Part shown: positions 44,180 to 53,315 of the stretch, piece after piece
Position numbering within the stretch: the stretch's first letter is position 1
How the letters are laid out: every line of letters starts with the position of its first letter
Assembly: GCA_964506245.1 (NCBI GenBank)
Contig: CAZDKK010000015.1
Span: 24,589 to 88,588, forward strand
Length of the DNA: 64,000 nt
Direction: 5' to 3'
Source: CAZDKK01 sp964506245
Lineage (GTDB): Bacteria; Eisenbacteria; RBG-16-71-46; CAIMUX01; WJJG01
Position numbers and translations under genes: made by a program
Notes under the pieces: generated by a model
Databases searched by the model: none
What the model saw: only the letters and a program-made list of their open reading frames with translations
What the model was told of the DNA's origin: nothing

Positions 44180-46051
44180 CTAACGGACGAGCAAGAGCTT
44201 GCCGGTTCGTGTCTGGTCAGAGGTCTTCAATCGAGCGTAGTAGACACCCGCCGCTGATTTCCGCGAGTCCCATTGAACGCAGTGGGTACCGCTCCCCTGC
44301 TGGCCCTCGAACAAGGTCGCCACCCGCTGGCCGAGCACATTGTAGATACCCATCCTCACCTCGCATGCGGCGGGCAGATAGTAGGTGATCTCGGTACTGG
44401 GGCCGACCGGATTGGGACGGCTCCCGCACAGGACGAGGGGCCCGCTGATCGAAGATCCGCCTTGCTCCGGCGACGCACTCGTGGGGTTGGCATACCCGAA
44501 GAGCTCATTCGTGATGCGCAGCCTGCCGTAGGAAGACTCGCTGTTGGTCAGCACGATGACACCGGTGTTTTCCTCTGGGCAGTAGTACATGTTCGTCTCG
44601 CATCCATACCAAGCTCCCGCATGCCCCCAGAGGGTCCGCCCGCCCAATTCCCGGGCGGCCCAGATGAGCCCGTAGGAGTTGCCTAACGCGGGATCCTCAG
44701 ACTGAACCGTGGTCATCATCTCCACTGTCGTGCTATCCAGAATGCGGGTGCCCCCCAACTGACCATGCTGCATGAACATGATCAGGAAGCGTGCAAGCTG
44801 CGCGCTGCTCGTGCGCAGATTGCCCGCGGGCCCGTCGGGCGAACCGTAGTGCTGGTAGGCGCCGAACCCGCCGGTGCTCCAGAAATACGGCACCGCGATG
44901 TCCTCCACATTCAGATCAGCCAGGAACCATGCGCTCTTGTTCATGCCCAGCGGCTCGAAGATGAACTCCTGGGTGTAATCCTCGAAAGCCAGGCCCCCGG
45001 GGTTGATCGTCTCGACCAGATAGCCCGCCAGGCTGACCGCCACACTCGAGTAGGAGAACCTCGTGCCGGGCGGGTAGTTTCCGAAGTTGGCCAACCGGTA
45101 GTAGGTTCCCGCGGGAACCAGGTAGTCGTAAAGGAATTCCCCAAGGGGAATCGGCGAATCGCCGCCCCACACATGCAGTGCGTCGAGGATGGTCCAGTTG
45201 TCCACGATTGCGGATGTATGGCTCAATAGCATTTGGAACGTGATGACGGAGTCGGGATAGTAGGGATTGTGGACCGCCCACGGGAGATACCCATTGATGT
45301 CATCGTCCAGCTCGAAGAACCCTCGTTCCCAAAGCTGCATAAGCGCGACCCCCGTGACGGTCTTGGAAACGGACGCCAATAGGAAGAGTGTTGTGTCGGC
45401 GGGCTCAATCTGCTGGGCGATATTCGCATAGCCGTAGTTCCCGGACCAGATCGTATCGCCGTCACGGACTGCGCAGGCGGATACGCCGGCGATGTGGTAG
45501 GTCTCCATGGTGGTCGTAATGAAGGTGTTGAGATCGGCTGCCGGCGCGTATTCAGAGATCCGCAGATGAAAGGACCCGGCGCTGCTGCCGCGCCCATCGA
45601 CCACGACGAGAACCTCCTGTCCGGCGGATAGCTCCACATAGTACAGTTCGGATTGGGACATTTCGCCCGCGTCATCATTGCCGCAGATGAAATCCTCCGG
45701 ATAGGAAGGCTCGATCGGACAGGTGAAGCCGTAGAGAAGCAGGCACGTGTCGTAGGAACTGCCGAGGAGCGAGATGTTGAAATGGCCACCGTGCGGTGCG
45801 GTCCACTTGTAAGTCTTGTCTCTGGAACTGCCGGAAGCTGTGTACCAGGGAAGCTGCCAGCATGCGGGACGCGCCGGGAAGGGCCCGTAGTCGTTGGTGA
45901 GGCCGGAGGTGGTTCCGGTGACGTGAATGGGCAGCGGCAGCCCGGATAGATCGACATAGTCGGTGCAGTCCCCGCTGTCAAGAGCTGAGACGGTGGCCGT
46001 CATGGTGAGACAGCAGGCGAATGCAGCCACGAGTACCCGTGCGGTGTTCAT
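44180..46051 (-). CDS. Exported serine hydrolase (class C beta-lactamase/DD-peptidase-like)
   Basis: 623 residues. The signal peptide ends TVSALD. Residues 30-170 form a pre-peptidase-like beta domain (NISLLGSSYDTCLLLYG). The hydrolase domain follows, with Ser227-x-x-Lys230 in FLLASVSKTVTG, the Tyr motif in FSYSSVAVSLAGYL (Ser in place of the usual Asn), and HAG near GRTLWGHAGAWYG replacing KTG. A FlgD-like module closes it, with GVYYARLKTSDQTRTGKLLL. Substrate unknown: a peptide, ester or lactam. GAGGAGGGCC precedes the ATG. Base composition is less GC-rich than its neighbours. Confidence 0.85.
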   Translation of the reverse strand: MNTARVLVAAFACCLTMTATVSALDSGDCTDYVDLSGLPLPIHVTGTTSGLTNDYGPFPARPACWQLPWYTASGSSRDKTYKWTAPHGGHFNISLLGSSYDTCLLLYGFTCPIEPSYPEDFICGNDDAGEMSQSELYYVELSAGQEVLVVVDGRGSSAGSFHLRISEYAPAADLNTFITTTMETYHIAGVSACAVRDGDTIWSGNYGYANIAQQIEPADTTLFLLASVSKTVTGVALMQLWERGFFELDDDINGYLPWAVHNPYYPDSVITFQMLLSHTSAIVDNWTILDALHVWGGDSPIPLGEFLYDYLVPAGTYYRLANFGNYPPGTRFSYSSVAVSLAGYLVETINPGGLAFEDYTQEFIFEPLGMNKSAWFLADLNVEDIAVPYFWSTGGFGAYQHYGSPDGPAGNLRTSSAQLARFLIMFMQHGQLGGTRILDSTTVEMMTTVQSEDPALGNSYGLIWAARELGGRTLWGHAGAWYGCETNMYYCPEENTGVIVLTNSESSYGRLRITNELFGYANPTSASPEQGGSSISGPLVLCGSRPNPVGPSTEITYYLPAACEVRMGIYNVLGQRVATLFEGQQGSGTHCVQWDSRKSAAGVYYARLKTSDQTRTGKLLLVR

Positions 46052-46702
46052 ACGGCCCTCCTCGACCGACCGGGGTGGCAAGCCGCTTCTGAAGTGGGTT
46101 GGTGCTCCCGTGTGCGGCGGCAGGTCGAATCACCACGAAACACCGGGGCCGACGATGGCAAGAGATCTGGCGGACCGGTCGCTGCGCGCGGTCCCGCAGT
46201 GCCACGGACACGGACTACACCACCCACATTGGTCGTTCGCAGCAAACTGGCTCTGCGATGCGTCGCACTTGGTTCCTCGATAAGTCTGCGCCGCCCCTCA
46301 GAGCGATGTCCAGGGCAATCGCCCCGCTCCTCGGCCGGCAGATGACTACGCACGTAAGCGCCCGGTCGACGGCAGCCTGCTTGACCGACGGTTCGGCCAG
46401 GGACTAGCGTTAAGGACGGACGGAGTTCACGCCACAGGCCTGAGCGACCGAGTGCCGTCAGCGATCGAGGGAACGGCCATGGCGGGGGCGAGGCAGATTG
46501 CCTGCGTTTGCTGTGATTCGCAGCCCGGGGAGAGCACACCTTGTGCTCGCGCGCCGACGCGTGACCGGTGTGGGATCCCCGCGCTCGCATCCAGGAGAAG
46601 GATGACCCCTGGTCACGATCTGCCCAGGCCCATCCCCGGACACTGCGCCGAGCTGACGATCTCTGCTCTGTATGACCCCCAGACACGAAGGAGGAAACGC
46701 CC
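46052..46702. other. Long divergent intergenic region
   Basis: 651 bp between the hydrolase and RCC1 genes with no convincing ORF. Composition is close to 60% GC and irregular. A GGAGGAAA Shine-Dalgarno for the RCC1 gene is at its right end. No repeat or IS end recognised. Confidence 0.5.
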
Positions 46703-48955
46703 ATGGAACGTCAACCGTGGTCAAGGCCGCTCGCAGCAGTGCCGTCGCGAATGGCAAAGGGGCAAATGAACCCATCGGTTCAGGGGGCGTGCGTTGCGGC
46801 GATTCTCTTGCTCGCGACGGCACATGGGGCCGCAGGCCAGGGAGCGATCGTGGGTTGGGGGCACCAGACGGTCCGCCCTGAGAAGGACATGTCCGACTTG
46901 ATCGCGGTGTCCGCTGGCTACGAGCACAGCCTCGGCCTCCGGACGGACGGTTCGATCGTCGCTTGGGGCCGCAACGAGTCCGGGGAGTGTGAAGTCCCCG
47001 AGCCGAACACGGGGTTCGTGGCCGTCGCTGCCGGTGGGGGCTGGCTGACAGGGTTGTTTGACTTCTATCCCGGCTTCAGCCTGGGCCTCAGATCGGACGG
47101 CGTCATTGTCGCCTGGGGCGACAACTTCCTCGGGCTATGCACCGTGCCTGAGCCCAACAGCGGATTCGTCGCGGTGGCGGCTGGTTCGTACCATTGCCTG
47201 GGATTGAAAGCGGATGGCTCGATCGTTGCGTGGGGATCGAACGACTACGGGCAGTGCGACGTCCCTCAGCCGAACACCGGATTCATCGCCATCGCTGCTG
47301 GAGGAGGCGACTCCCCGGAATCGTCAGGCGGAGGACACAGCCTGGGCCTCAAGTCCAACGGCGTCGTCGTCGCTTGGGGTCGCAACAGCGAAGGTCAGTG
47401 CAACGTGCCCCTACCGAACAACCGCTTCGTGACCGTGTCGGCGGGGTGGCATCACAGCATGGGACTCAAGGCGGACGGCTCGATCGTCTACTGGGGAACC
47501 GGACCGGGCTGCCCGCCCATGCCGAACGCCGGGTTCGTGGCCATCGCGGCCGGTGACGGGCACAGTCTGGGCCTCAAGAACGACGGCTCCATCGTGGCCT
47601 GGGGCCTCAATGACGCCGGGCAGTGCACGGTGCCCGAGCCCAACACGGGTTTTGTCGCCGTGGCGGCGGGTGGGGGGGTGACCCGTTGGATCCTCAGTGG
47701 GCACAGCCTGGGTCTCAAGGCGGATGGCACGGTGGTCGGCTGGGGCTCGGACTACCACGCACAGTGCGGTGTGCCGGGCCCGAATACGGAGTTCGTGAAG
47801 GTTGCTGCCGGGGCGATGCACAGCCTGGGCCTCCGGGCAGACGGCTCGATCACGGCGTGGGGATACAACGGGTCCGGCGAATGCAACGTCCCCGACGCGA
47901 ACGCGGGATTCATCGCAGTGGCCGCCGGCGGACTGTTCAGGACCTACATTTGGGCCCCCGTCTGGTACTTTGAGCAAGACCCCATCGGACACAGTCTCGC
48001 GCTCAGAGCAGACGGTGGGATCGTCGCCTGGGGCAACAACGGCGTGGGGCAATGCGACGTCCCACCGCCGAACACGGGCTTCGTGGCAGTGGCAGCGGGC
48101 GGCATGCACAGTCTGGGTCTCCAGGATGACGGCGCGATCGTCGCCTGGGGGCTGAACGAAGACGGGCAGTGCGATGTGCCGGAACCGAACGTCGGGTTCA
48201 CAGCAATCGCCGCGGGGGACGCACACAGCCTGGGCCTCAGAGAAGACGGGTCGATTGCCGCCTGGGGGCGCAACAGCGAAGGCCAGTGCGATGTGCCGGA
48301 GCCAAACATGAAGTACCTCGCCATGGCGGCAGGCGGGTGGCACAACCTCGCCCTCAAGGCGAACGGCTCCGTGGTCGCGTGGGGATCGAACATAAATGGG
48401 CAATGCAACGTGCCGGAACCGAATCCGGGCTTCACTGCGGTGGCCGCCGCAGGCTACTTGCTGACGTATTCAATTTCAATGAGACAAGTAGACTACTATC
48501 TCGGCCACAGTCTGGGCCTCAAGGCTGACGGCACGATCGTCATGTGGGGGAACACTCGCTATGGCCAGTGCAACATCTCCGACCTGAACGGAGCATTCAC
48601 GACCATCGCGACGGGCCCGACGCACTGCCTGGCGCTGGTCGGGCAACCCATGGTCGCCGGGGATGGTCGGGTCGTCAAGCCGCAGCCGTCCTTGGATGTC
48701 GGCCCCAGTCCCTTCACGACATGCACGAGGATCCTCTACGCCACGCCTGAGCGCACGAGGACACGGCTCGTGGTTTATGACCTGGCCGGACGACGCGTGC
48801 GCACACTGAGGCGAGACGCTTGGTCGGCGGGCCCGCAGCAGGTCGAGTGGAATGGGCGAGATGATCGCGGTAATCCGGTCCCCGCTGCCGTGTACTTGAT
48901 ACGCCTGGAAGCGGGGGACGTGATGCGCAGCGGAAGGGTCATGAAGCTGCAATGA
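46703..48955 (+). CDS. Exported RCC1-repeat beta-propeller protein with sorting module
   Basis: 750 residues. The signal peptide lies within about 28-46 (HGAAGQG). Thirteen complete RCC1-like repeats follow, each of the form HSLGLKADGSIVAWG, GQCDVPEPN and GFVAVAAG, giving one or two seven-bladed propellers. Repeats 3, 9 and 12 have longer insertions. The C-terminal module (LVVYDLAGRRVRTLRRD, then AAVYLIRLEAGDVMRSGR and an MKLQ tail) is FlgD-like. Such exported RCC1 proteins are typically surface adhesins or pattern-binding proteins. GGAGGAAA precedes the ATG. A hairpin at 49025-49084 follows. Confidence 0.85.
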   Translation: MERQPWSRPLAAVPSRMAKGQMNPSVQGACVAAILLLATAHGAAGQGAIVGWGHQTVRPEKDMSDLIAVSAGYEHSLGLRTDGSIVAWGRNESGECEVPEPNTGFVAVAAGGGWLTGLFDFYPGFSLGLRSDGVIVAWGDNFLGLCTVPEPNSGFVAVAAGSYHCLGLKADGSIVAWGSNDYGQCDVPQPNTGFIAIAAGGGDSPESSGGGHSLGLKSNGVVVAWGRNSEGQCNVPLPNNRFVTVSAGWHHSMGLKADGSIVYWGTGPGCPPMPNAGFVAIAAGDGHSLGLKNDGSIVAWGLNDAGQCTVPEPNTGFVAVAAGGGVTRWILSGHSLGLKADGTVVGWGSDYHAQCGVPGPNTEFVKVAAGAMHSLGLRADGSITAWGYNGSGECNVPDANAGFIAVAAGGLFRTYIWAPVWYFEQDPIGHSLALRADGGIVAWGNNGVGQCDVPPPNTGFVAVAAGGMHSLGLQDDGAIVAWGLNEDGQCDVPEPNVGFTAIAAGDAHSLGLREDGSIAAWGRNSEGQCDVPEPNMKYLAMAAGGWHNLALKANGSVVAWGSNINGQCNVPEPNPGFTAVAAAGYLLTYSISMRQVDYYLGHSLGLKADGTIVMWGNTRYGQCNISDLNGAFTTIATGPTHCLALVGQPMVAGDGRVVKPQPSLDVGPSPFTTCTRILYATPERTRTRLVVYDLAGRRVRTLRRDAWSAGPQQVEWNGRDDRGNPVPAAVYLIRLEAGDVMRSGRVMKLQ

Positions 48956-49497
48956 TGCCCATCGCAAGTGCGGTGCTCCTGGGATGGTGCGCGCGGGAGA
49001 ACGGGACTGCGAACTGGCCCGGCCGGCGATGGACCAGTGCGAGGAGGCCCTGCGGATGGGACCTCCTCACACCGGTCCATCGCCGAGATGCCCCCGACTG
49101 ACGTCGTGACGTTCAAGTGCGTACCGGAGCCGACCATGAAACCGTAGACAGCACTGCACCGGCAGGTGATCTGTGGCACAGGCTCGAGCAGGTGGACGAC
49201 GTGACTGGGGCTCATTTATCTGCGTGTCTGCCCTGCGAGGCGCGAGATCCGGAGTGGTCCGATCGGCGGTGCGACCGTCAAGCTTCTGGCGATAGCACGC
49301 GTGCTGGCCGTGGGCACAGGTAGTCCGCGAGCAGCGGGGGGTGAGGTCCTCCCTGCACCACACGGCGGGTCTGATGATCGCGGCGCAGCTCCTGCGGGAC
49401 AGAGCTCACCACAGATCGCCGTCTGGCAATCGAGTGAAGGCAAGGCCATCTGGGCCACGAGACCCTGATCAGCAAGCGAACCGCAGCAGCGTCGCGC
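48956..49497. other. Spacer between the RCC1 and ABC permease genes
   Basis: 542 bp with a hairpin terminator at 49025-49084 and no convincing gene. The remaining part is of ordinary base composition with short fragments only. Near 49476-49531 a 27-bp direct repeat straddles the permease stop. Confidence 0.5.
49025..49084. terminator. Imperfect long hairpin, probable terminator
   Basis: GGCGATGGACC (49025-49035) pairs with GGTCCATCGCC (49074-49084); inside, GAGGAGG (49041-49047) pairs with CCTCCTC (49062-49068). It starts 69 nt after the RCC1 stop. Confidence 0.5.
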
Positions 49498-49531
49498 CTA
49501 ACTCGTGAACCGCAGCAGCCGCGCGCCTAAC
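49476..49531. repeat. 27-bp imperfect tandem repeat at the permease stop
   Basis: GAACCGCAGCAGC and CGCGCCTAAC recur at 49476-49502 and 49505-49531 (offset 29 bp, not in frame). The second copy encodes the end of the permease (minus strand); the first lies just after its stop. Confidence 0.6.
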
Positions 49532-50748
49532 AGCGTGAATAGCACGGCGTACCCGAGCAGCGCGAGGCAGGGCATCAGCATCGCCGCAACGCCGGCCCCG
49601 TAGGAAATCACCGCGTGGAAGCCGTCCATGGCCCATGCTGCGGGCGAGATGTGCCCGACTGCCCGCATCCAACCTGGAACGACCTCGAGCGGCCACCAGC
49701 AGCCGCCGATCGCACCCAGGAAGAGGGAGATGACCAGGACCAGCGCCGTGGCCTGCTCGACGCGCCGTACGACTGCTCCCCAGAACAGGGCCAGCGCGGC
49801 CACCGCCATCGCCAGGCAGACGGTCACGAGGACCAAGCCGGCCAGGCTGCTCCCCAGGTAGGCGCCGAAGAGGAAACGGCCGGCGAGGAGCAGCAGCGCG
49901 GCCTGCATCACCGCGATCAGCACGCGGCCGGCCAGCTTGCCGGCCAGGATACCCCGGCGCGAAAGCGGGTAGGTCGCGATGCGGCCGAGGATCCGGTTCT
50001 GCTTCTCCTCCGCGAGGATCACCGCCCCGTAGATCGCGGTGTTGATCAGCATGAAGAGCGTGACCGTGGCCGGGATGCTGTGGCCCATGCCACGCGGCAC
50101 GGGGCGGCCGCGGCCCGCGGTCTCGGCGGCGACGGTGATCAGGCTCGGCTGGGCGGACGCTTCGCGGTAGGCGGCCTGGAAGCGATCGTCGAAGGCGAGC
50201 ACCGTCGCGGCCGTGGGGGCCTGCGGGCCGGGTCCCGGGCCGGGCGCCCCGCCGGGTGTCGCGCCCGGTGCCGCACCGGGCACGGCCGCCTCCGTCGCCC
50301 CCTCCCCCGTCGCCCGAACGAGCGTCCCGAGCGTCTGGATGATCGCGCGCTGCACGTGCATCCGCGCGGTCGTGGAGAACTCCTCATCGGCGTCGGGGCT
50401 CGTCGCGAAGGAGATGGGCACCGGGCGCGCGGCCGCGACGCTGTCCTGGAAGCCCGCGGGGATCCGCACGTAGCGCGGGCCGGTGCGCGCGGAGTCGATG
50501 TCGGCGGCCGAGAGGTCGCTCAGCCGGAAACCCTGGCGCTCGAGCGCTCCGCAGAAGGCTTGGGACAGGAACGTGCGATCCTCGTCGCACACGCCCAGGG
50601 CCACCGCCCTCGGCGCGGTGTCCCCGCCGCCGACGCGACTGAAGATGAAGATGAAGGCGATGGGCATGACGGCCATCCAGAAGACGACCGGACGGTCCTT
50701 GATCGTGATCCTCAGATCGTTCACAGCCAGGGCCAGCATGCGTCGCAT
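49498..50748 (-). CDS. ABC-2-type exporter permease
   Basis: 416 residues with an N-terminal helix, a large extracytoplasmic loop with a Pro/Gly/Ala-rich insert (about 155-178), and five or six C-terminal helices (AVILAEEKQNRILGRIATYP precedes the second, the usual ABC-2 coupling-helix region). It belongs with the ATPase and the second permease of the same operon, as in DrrA/B-like or YhhJ-like exporters; substrate unknown. The gene starts at 50748, 16 bp after the first permease gene. Confidence 0.86.
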   Translation of the reverse strand: MRRMLALAVNDLRITIKDRPVVFWMAVMPIAFIFIFSRVGGGDTAPRAVALGVCDEDRTFLSQAFCGALERQGFRLSDLSAADIDSARTGPRYVRIPAGFQDSVAAARPVPISFATSPDADEEFSTTARMHVQRAIIQTLGTLVRATGEGATEAAVPGAAPGATPGGAPGPGPGPQAPTAATVLAFDDRFQAAYREASAQPSLITVAAETAGRGRPVPRGMGHSIPATVTLFMLINTAIYGAVILAEEKQNRILGRIATYPLSRRGILAGKLAGRVLIAVMQAALLLLAGRFLFGAYLGSSLAGLVLVTVCLAMAVAALALFWGAVVRRVEQATALVLVISLFLGAIGGCWWPLEVVPGWMRAVGHISPAAWAMDGFHAVISYGAGVAAMLMPCLALLGYAVLFTLLGARLLRFTS

Positions 50749-50764
50749 CGCTCGACTCCCCCGG

Positions 50765-52063
50765 TCAGACGCCGCGCATCAAGCGGCGCTGCATCAGCAC
50801 GCCGCCCGCGAGCGTGCCCGCGATCGCAACCGACACGAGCACGAGGATCGGCTGCCATACGCCGCCCAGGCCCGCGCCGCCGATGAGGATCTCTTGGTAG
50901 CCGACGTTACCCCAGTAGTTGAGGGAGATCCGCGCCAGGCTGCGCACGAAGGCCGGGAGGTTCCCGAGCGGGAACCACGATCCGCCCAACATGGACATGG
51001 CCATCACCAGGATGGCCGCCAGCGTGCCGCCCTGCTGCTCGCTGCGCGCGATCCCGAAGAGCAGCGACAAGAGGCCGGTCGATGCGGCCACGAACGCGAT
51101 CGACATCACCAGGAACGCCACCAGGTTCGCGCGCACGCCCAGGAGCGCGCCGCCGATCAGCGCCATGCCCAGCGCGACGAACAGCCCCACCGCCGCGGCC
51201 GACAGGAGCTTGCCGGCCAGCAGAGCCCGGGCATCGACGGGGGCGGCGAGCTGGCGGGCGAGCGTGCCGCGCTCCTTCTCGCGCGGGATGTCGGCCACGA
51301 ACCCAAGCGCCAGAAACAGGAGCGCGAAGGTGGCCATGCCGGGCAGCACCTGGGCGAAGATCATCCGGAAGCTCGAGTCGGAGGTGCTGCCGGCCTCGGG
51401 CTGCGGGGCGCGGGGATCGCCGTCCTGCAGCGTGATCGCGGGCGGCAGGGCGAAGCGCTGCACGCCGCGCAGGCTGCGGTTGACGCTGGTGGCGATCTCG
51501 GCCACGCGGGCGTCGGCGGGGAAGGCCGCCCAGCGATCCACCTGCGGCTGCTCGCGGGTGCCGTCGATGAGCTGTGAGACCTGTCCGAGCGGACCGGACA
51601 GCACGCTCGCGCCGACGTCGAGGAGCTGAGCGATCATCTCCGCCGCTTCCTCGACCGCCATCGGGCCGACCGATTGGGCCGGGTTGCGGATCACGCGCAA
51701 GCGCGCGGGCTGACGTGCAAGCACTGCATTCGAGAAACCGGTCGGGACGACGATCGCCCCGCCGACCTTGTTGTCGCGGATGAGCCGCTCCGCCTCCGGC
51801 AGGGTGCACTCGGTCGCTTCGAAGATGCGGCTCACCTCCTTCTGATTGAAGGCGCCCATCACGAAGCCGCCCACGAACCCGCCGTCCTCGTTGACCAGCG
51901 CGACCGGGAAGCGCGGGGCGCGCTCGTGGCCGCTCGTCCCGAAGGTCACCGCGATCAGCCCCGAGAAGAGGAAGGGGAAGAGCAGGTAGACGATCGTCGC
52001 CAGGGGCGAGCGTAGGCGGCGCAGGATGTCCTTGCGCACGACCGTCCAGACGGTGCGCAGCAT
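50765..52063 (-). CDS. ABC-2-type exporter permease
   Basis: 432 residues with the same topology as its neighbour: one N-terminal helix (RLRSPLATIVYLLFPFLFSG), a soluble domain of about 200 residues, then five or six helices. VADIPREKERGTLARQLAAP is the conserved cytoplasmic coupling region. The start is 2 nt after the ATPase stop, so the two are translationally coupled. It and the following permease probably form the transmembrane heterodimer. Confidence 0.87.
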   Translation of the reverse strand: MLRTVWTVVRKDILRRLRSPLATIVYLLFPFLFSGLIAVTFGTSGHERAPRFPVALVNEDGGFVGGFVMGAFNQKEVSRIFEATECTLPEAERLIRDNKVGGAIVVPTGFSNAVLARQPARLRVIRNPAQSVGPMAVEEAAEMIAQLLDVGASVLSGPLGQVSQLIDGTREQPQVDRWAAFPADARVAEIATSVNRSLRGVQRFALPPAITLQDGDPRAPQPEAGSTSDSSFRMIFAQVLPGMATFALLFLALGFVADIPREKERGTLARQLAAPVDARALLAGKLLSAAAVGLFVALGMALIGGALLGVRANLVAFLVMSIAFVAASTGLLSLLFGIARSEQQGGTLAAILVMAMSMLGGSWFPLGNLPAFVRSLARISLNYWGNVGYQEILIGGAGLGGVWQPILVLVSVAIAGTLAGGVLMQRRLMRGV

Positions 52064-52065
52064 CC

Positions 52066-53025
52066 CTAGGCCTCCACCGCGCCGGCCGCGTACTCGCGAC
52101 CGGTGAGCTTCAGGAACACCGCCTGCAGGCTGGGCTCCTGGATGGAGACCCCCTCCACGCCGAGGCCCTGACCAAGGATCCGCTCGAGCACACGCGGAAC
52201 GTCGCGACTGCCCGCGCCCACATCCAGCATCGCCAGACCGTCCTCGAGCCCGACCACCCGCAGGCTCGGATCTTCCCCGACGGCCGCGCGCAGGGCATCG
52301 GCGCTGAACGCGCCGCGCAGCGTGAGGATCCGGCCGGTGCCGACCGTCTGGCGCAGCTCGTCCAGGGTTCCCTCGGCCAGGATGCGGCCCTCGTCCATGA
52401 TCCCTATGCGGTGACAGAGATCCTGGGCTTCCTCGAGGTAGTGGGTCGTGTAGAGCACCGCCGCGCCGCGCGCTACCGTGGCGCGCACGATCTCGAGGAT
52501 CTGCAGGCGGGCCTCGACGTCGATCCCCACCGTCGGTTCATCGAGCAGCAAGAGGCGCGGCTCGTGCACCATGCCGATCGCCAGGTTGAGACGGCGCTTG
52601 TACCCGCCCGAGAGCTTGCGTGCCGATTGCCGCGCGTGGCCCTCCATGCCCACGATTGCCAGCACCTCGTTCACCCGCCGCTTGAGCGCCTCGCCCCGCA
52701 GCCCGGCCAGCTCGCCCCAGAACGAGACGTTCTCGCGCGCGGTGAGGTCGCCGTAGATGGCCACCTCCTGCGGCACCACGCCGATGCGCCGCTTAAACTC
52801 GTTGGGCTGGGCCTGCAGGTCGATCTCGTCGATCAGGATGCGGCCGGCGTCCGGCTTCAGGAGCCCACACGCGCAGGAGATCGTCGTCGTCTTGCCAGCC
52901 CCGTTGGGACCCAGCAGGCCGTAGATCTCGCCTTGGCGCACGCGAAAGCTGATGTCGTCGACGGCGCGCGTGGAACCATAGGACTTGCTGAGGCGCTCGA
53001 CTGCGAGCAGCGTTTCCCTGGGCAT
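52066..53025 (-). CDS. ABC exporter ATPase
   Basis: 319 residues. Walker A GPNGAGKTTT, Q-loop VVPQEVAIYGDLT, signature LSGGYKRR, Walker B LLLLDEPTVG with the catalytic Glu, and H-loop YTTHYLEEA are all intact. A C-terminal extension of about 90 residues (GTGRILTLRGAFSADALRAA onwards) resembles the DrrA-type regulatory tail. It powers the two permeases, forming an ABC-2 exporter. CAGGAGC precedes the ATG at 53025. The promoter at 53129-53157 is its likely start. Confidence 0.93.
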   Translation of the reverse strand: MPRETLLAVERLSKSYGSTRAVDDISFRVRQGEIYGLLGPNGAGKTTTISCACGLLKPDAGRILIDEIDLQAQPNEFKRRIGVVPQEVAIYGDLTARENVSFWGELAGLRGEALKRRVNEVLAIVGMEGHARQSARKLSGGYKRRLNLAIGMVHEPRLLLLDEPTVGIDVEARLQILEIVRATVARGAAVLYTTHYLEEAQDLCHRIGIMDEGRILAEGTLDELRQTVGTGRILTLRGAFSADALRAAVGEDPSLRVVGLEDGLAMLDVGAGSRDVPRVLERILGQGLGVEGVSIQEPSLQAVFLKLTGREYAAGAVEA

Positions 53026-53128
53026 CGGCAGCTCCTGTCACGGAAGCGGGACCGCCGCGGGCTCAGACGGTGCGTGAGCACCCTGCGGGGACGGCCCGGA
53101 GACGACCGGAGAATGCACGCGAGCCGCC

Positions 53129-53157
53129 AGCCTAGCAGCCGGTTCGCGGGGCGACAA
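53129..53157 (-). promoter_or_regulatory. Candidate promoter of the ABC exporter operon
   Basis: On the minus strand, TTGTCG (53157-53152), 17 nt, then TAGGCT (53134-53129), about 105 nt upstream of the ATPase ATG. Confidence 0.4.
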
Positions 53158-53220
53158 GGCGGGCCGCGGATTGGGCCGCGGGGCTCGCCTCCCAGCCGAC
53201 CCGGGCGAGAGCGGGGTTGC

Positions 53221-53250
53221 TTGACACCCCCGTTGCGGCGCCAATAAGAT
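53221..53250 (+). promoter_or_regulatory. Promoter of the sulfatase-fold gene
   Basis: Consensus TTGACA (53221-53226), 18 nt, TAAGAT (53245-53250), about 65 nt before the ATG at 53316. One of the best -35 matches in the window. Confidence 0.6.
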
Positions 53251-53315
53251 GCAGCGATTGCGTTTGGCAGATGGGCCGCCCATGCGGAGGGGGCCCGGCG
53301 AGGCGGAGGAAGGCA

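Noticed and set aside
46052..46702. Short frames in the intergenic region before the RCC1 gene
   Set aside because: No ribosome-binding sites, signal peptides or domain similarity; composition fits noncoding sequence.
44700..48955. A complete insertion sequence or integrase near the acquired-looking segment
   Set aside because: No transposase catalytic motif, terminal inverted repeats or target-site duplication could be identified.
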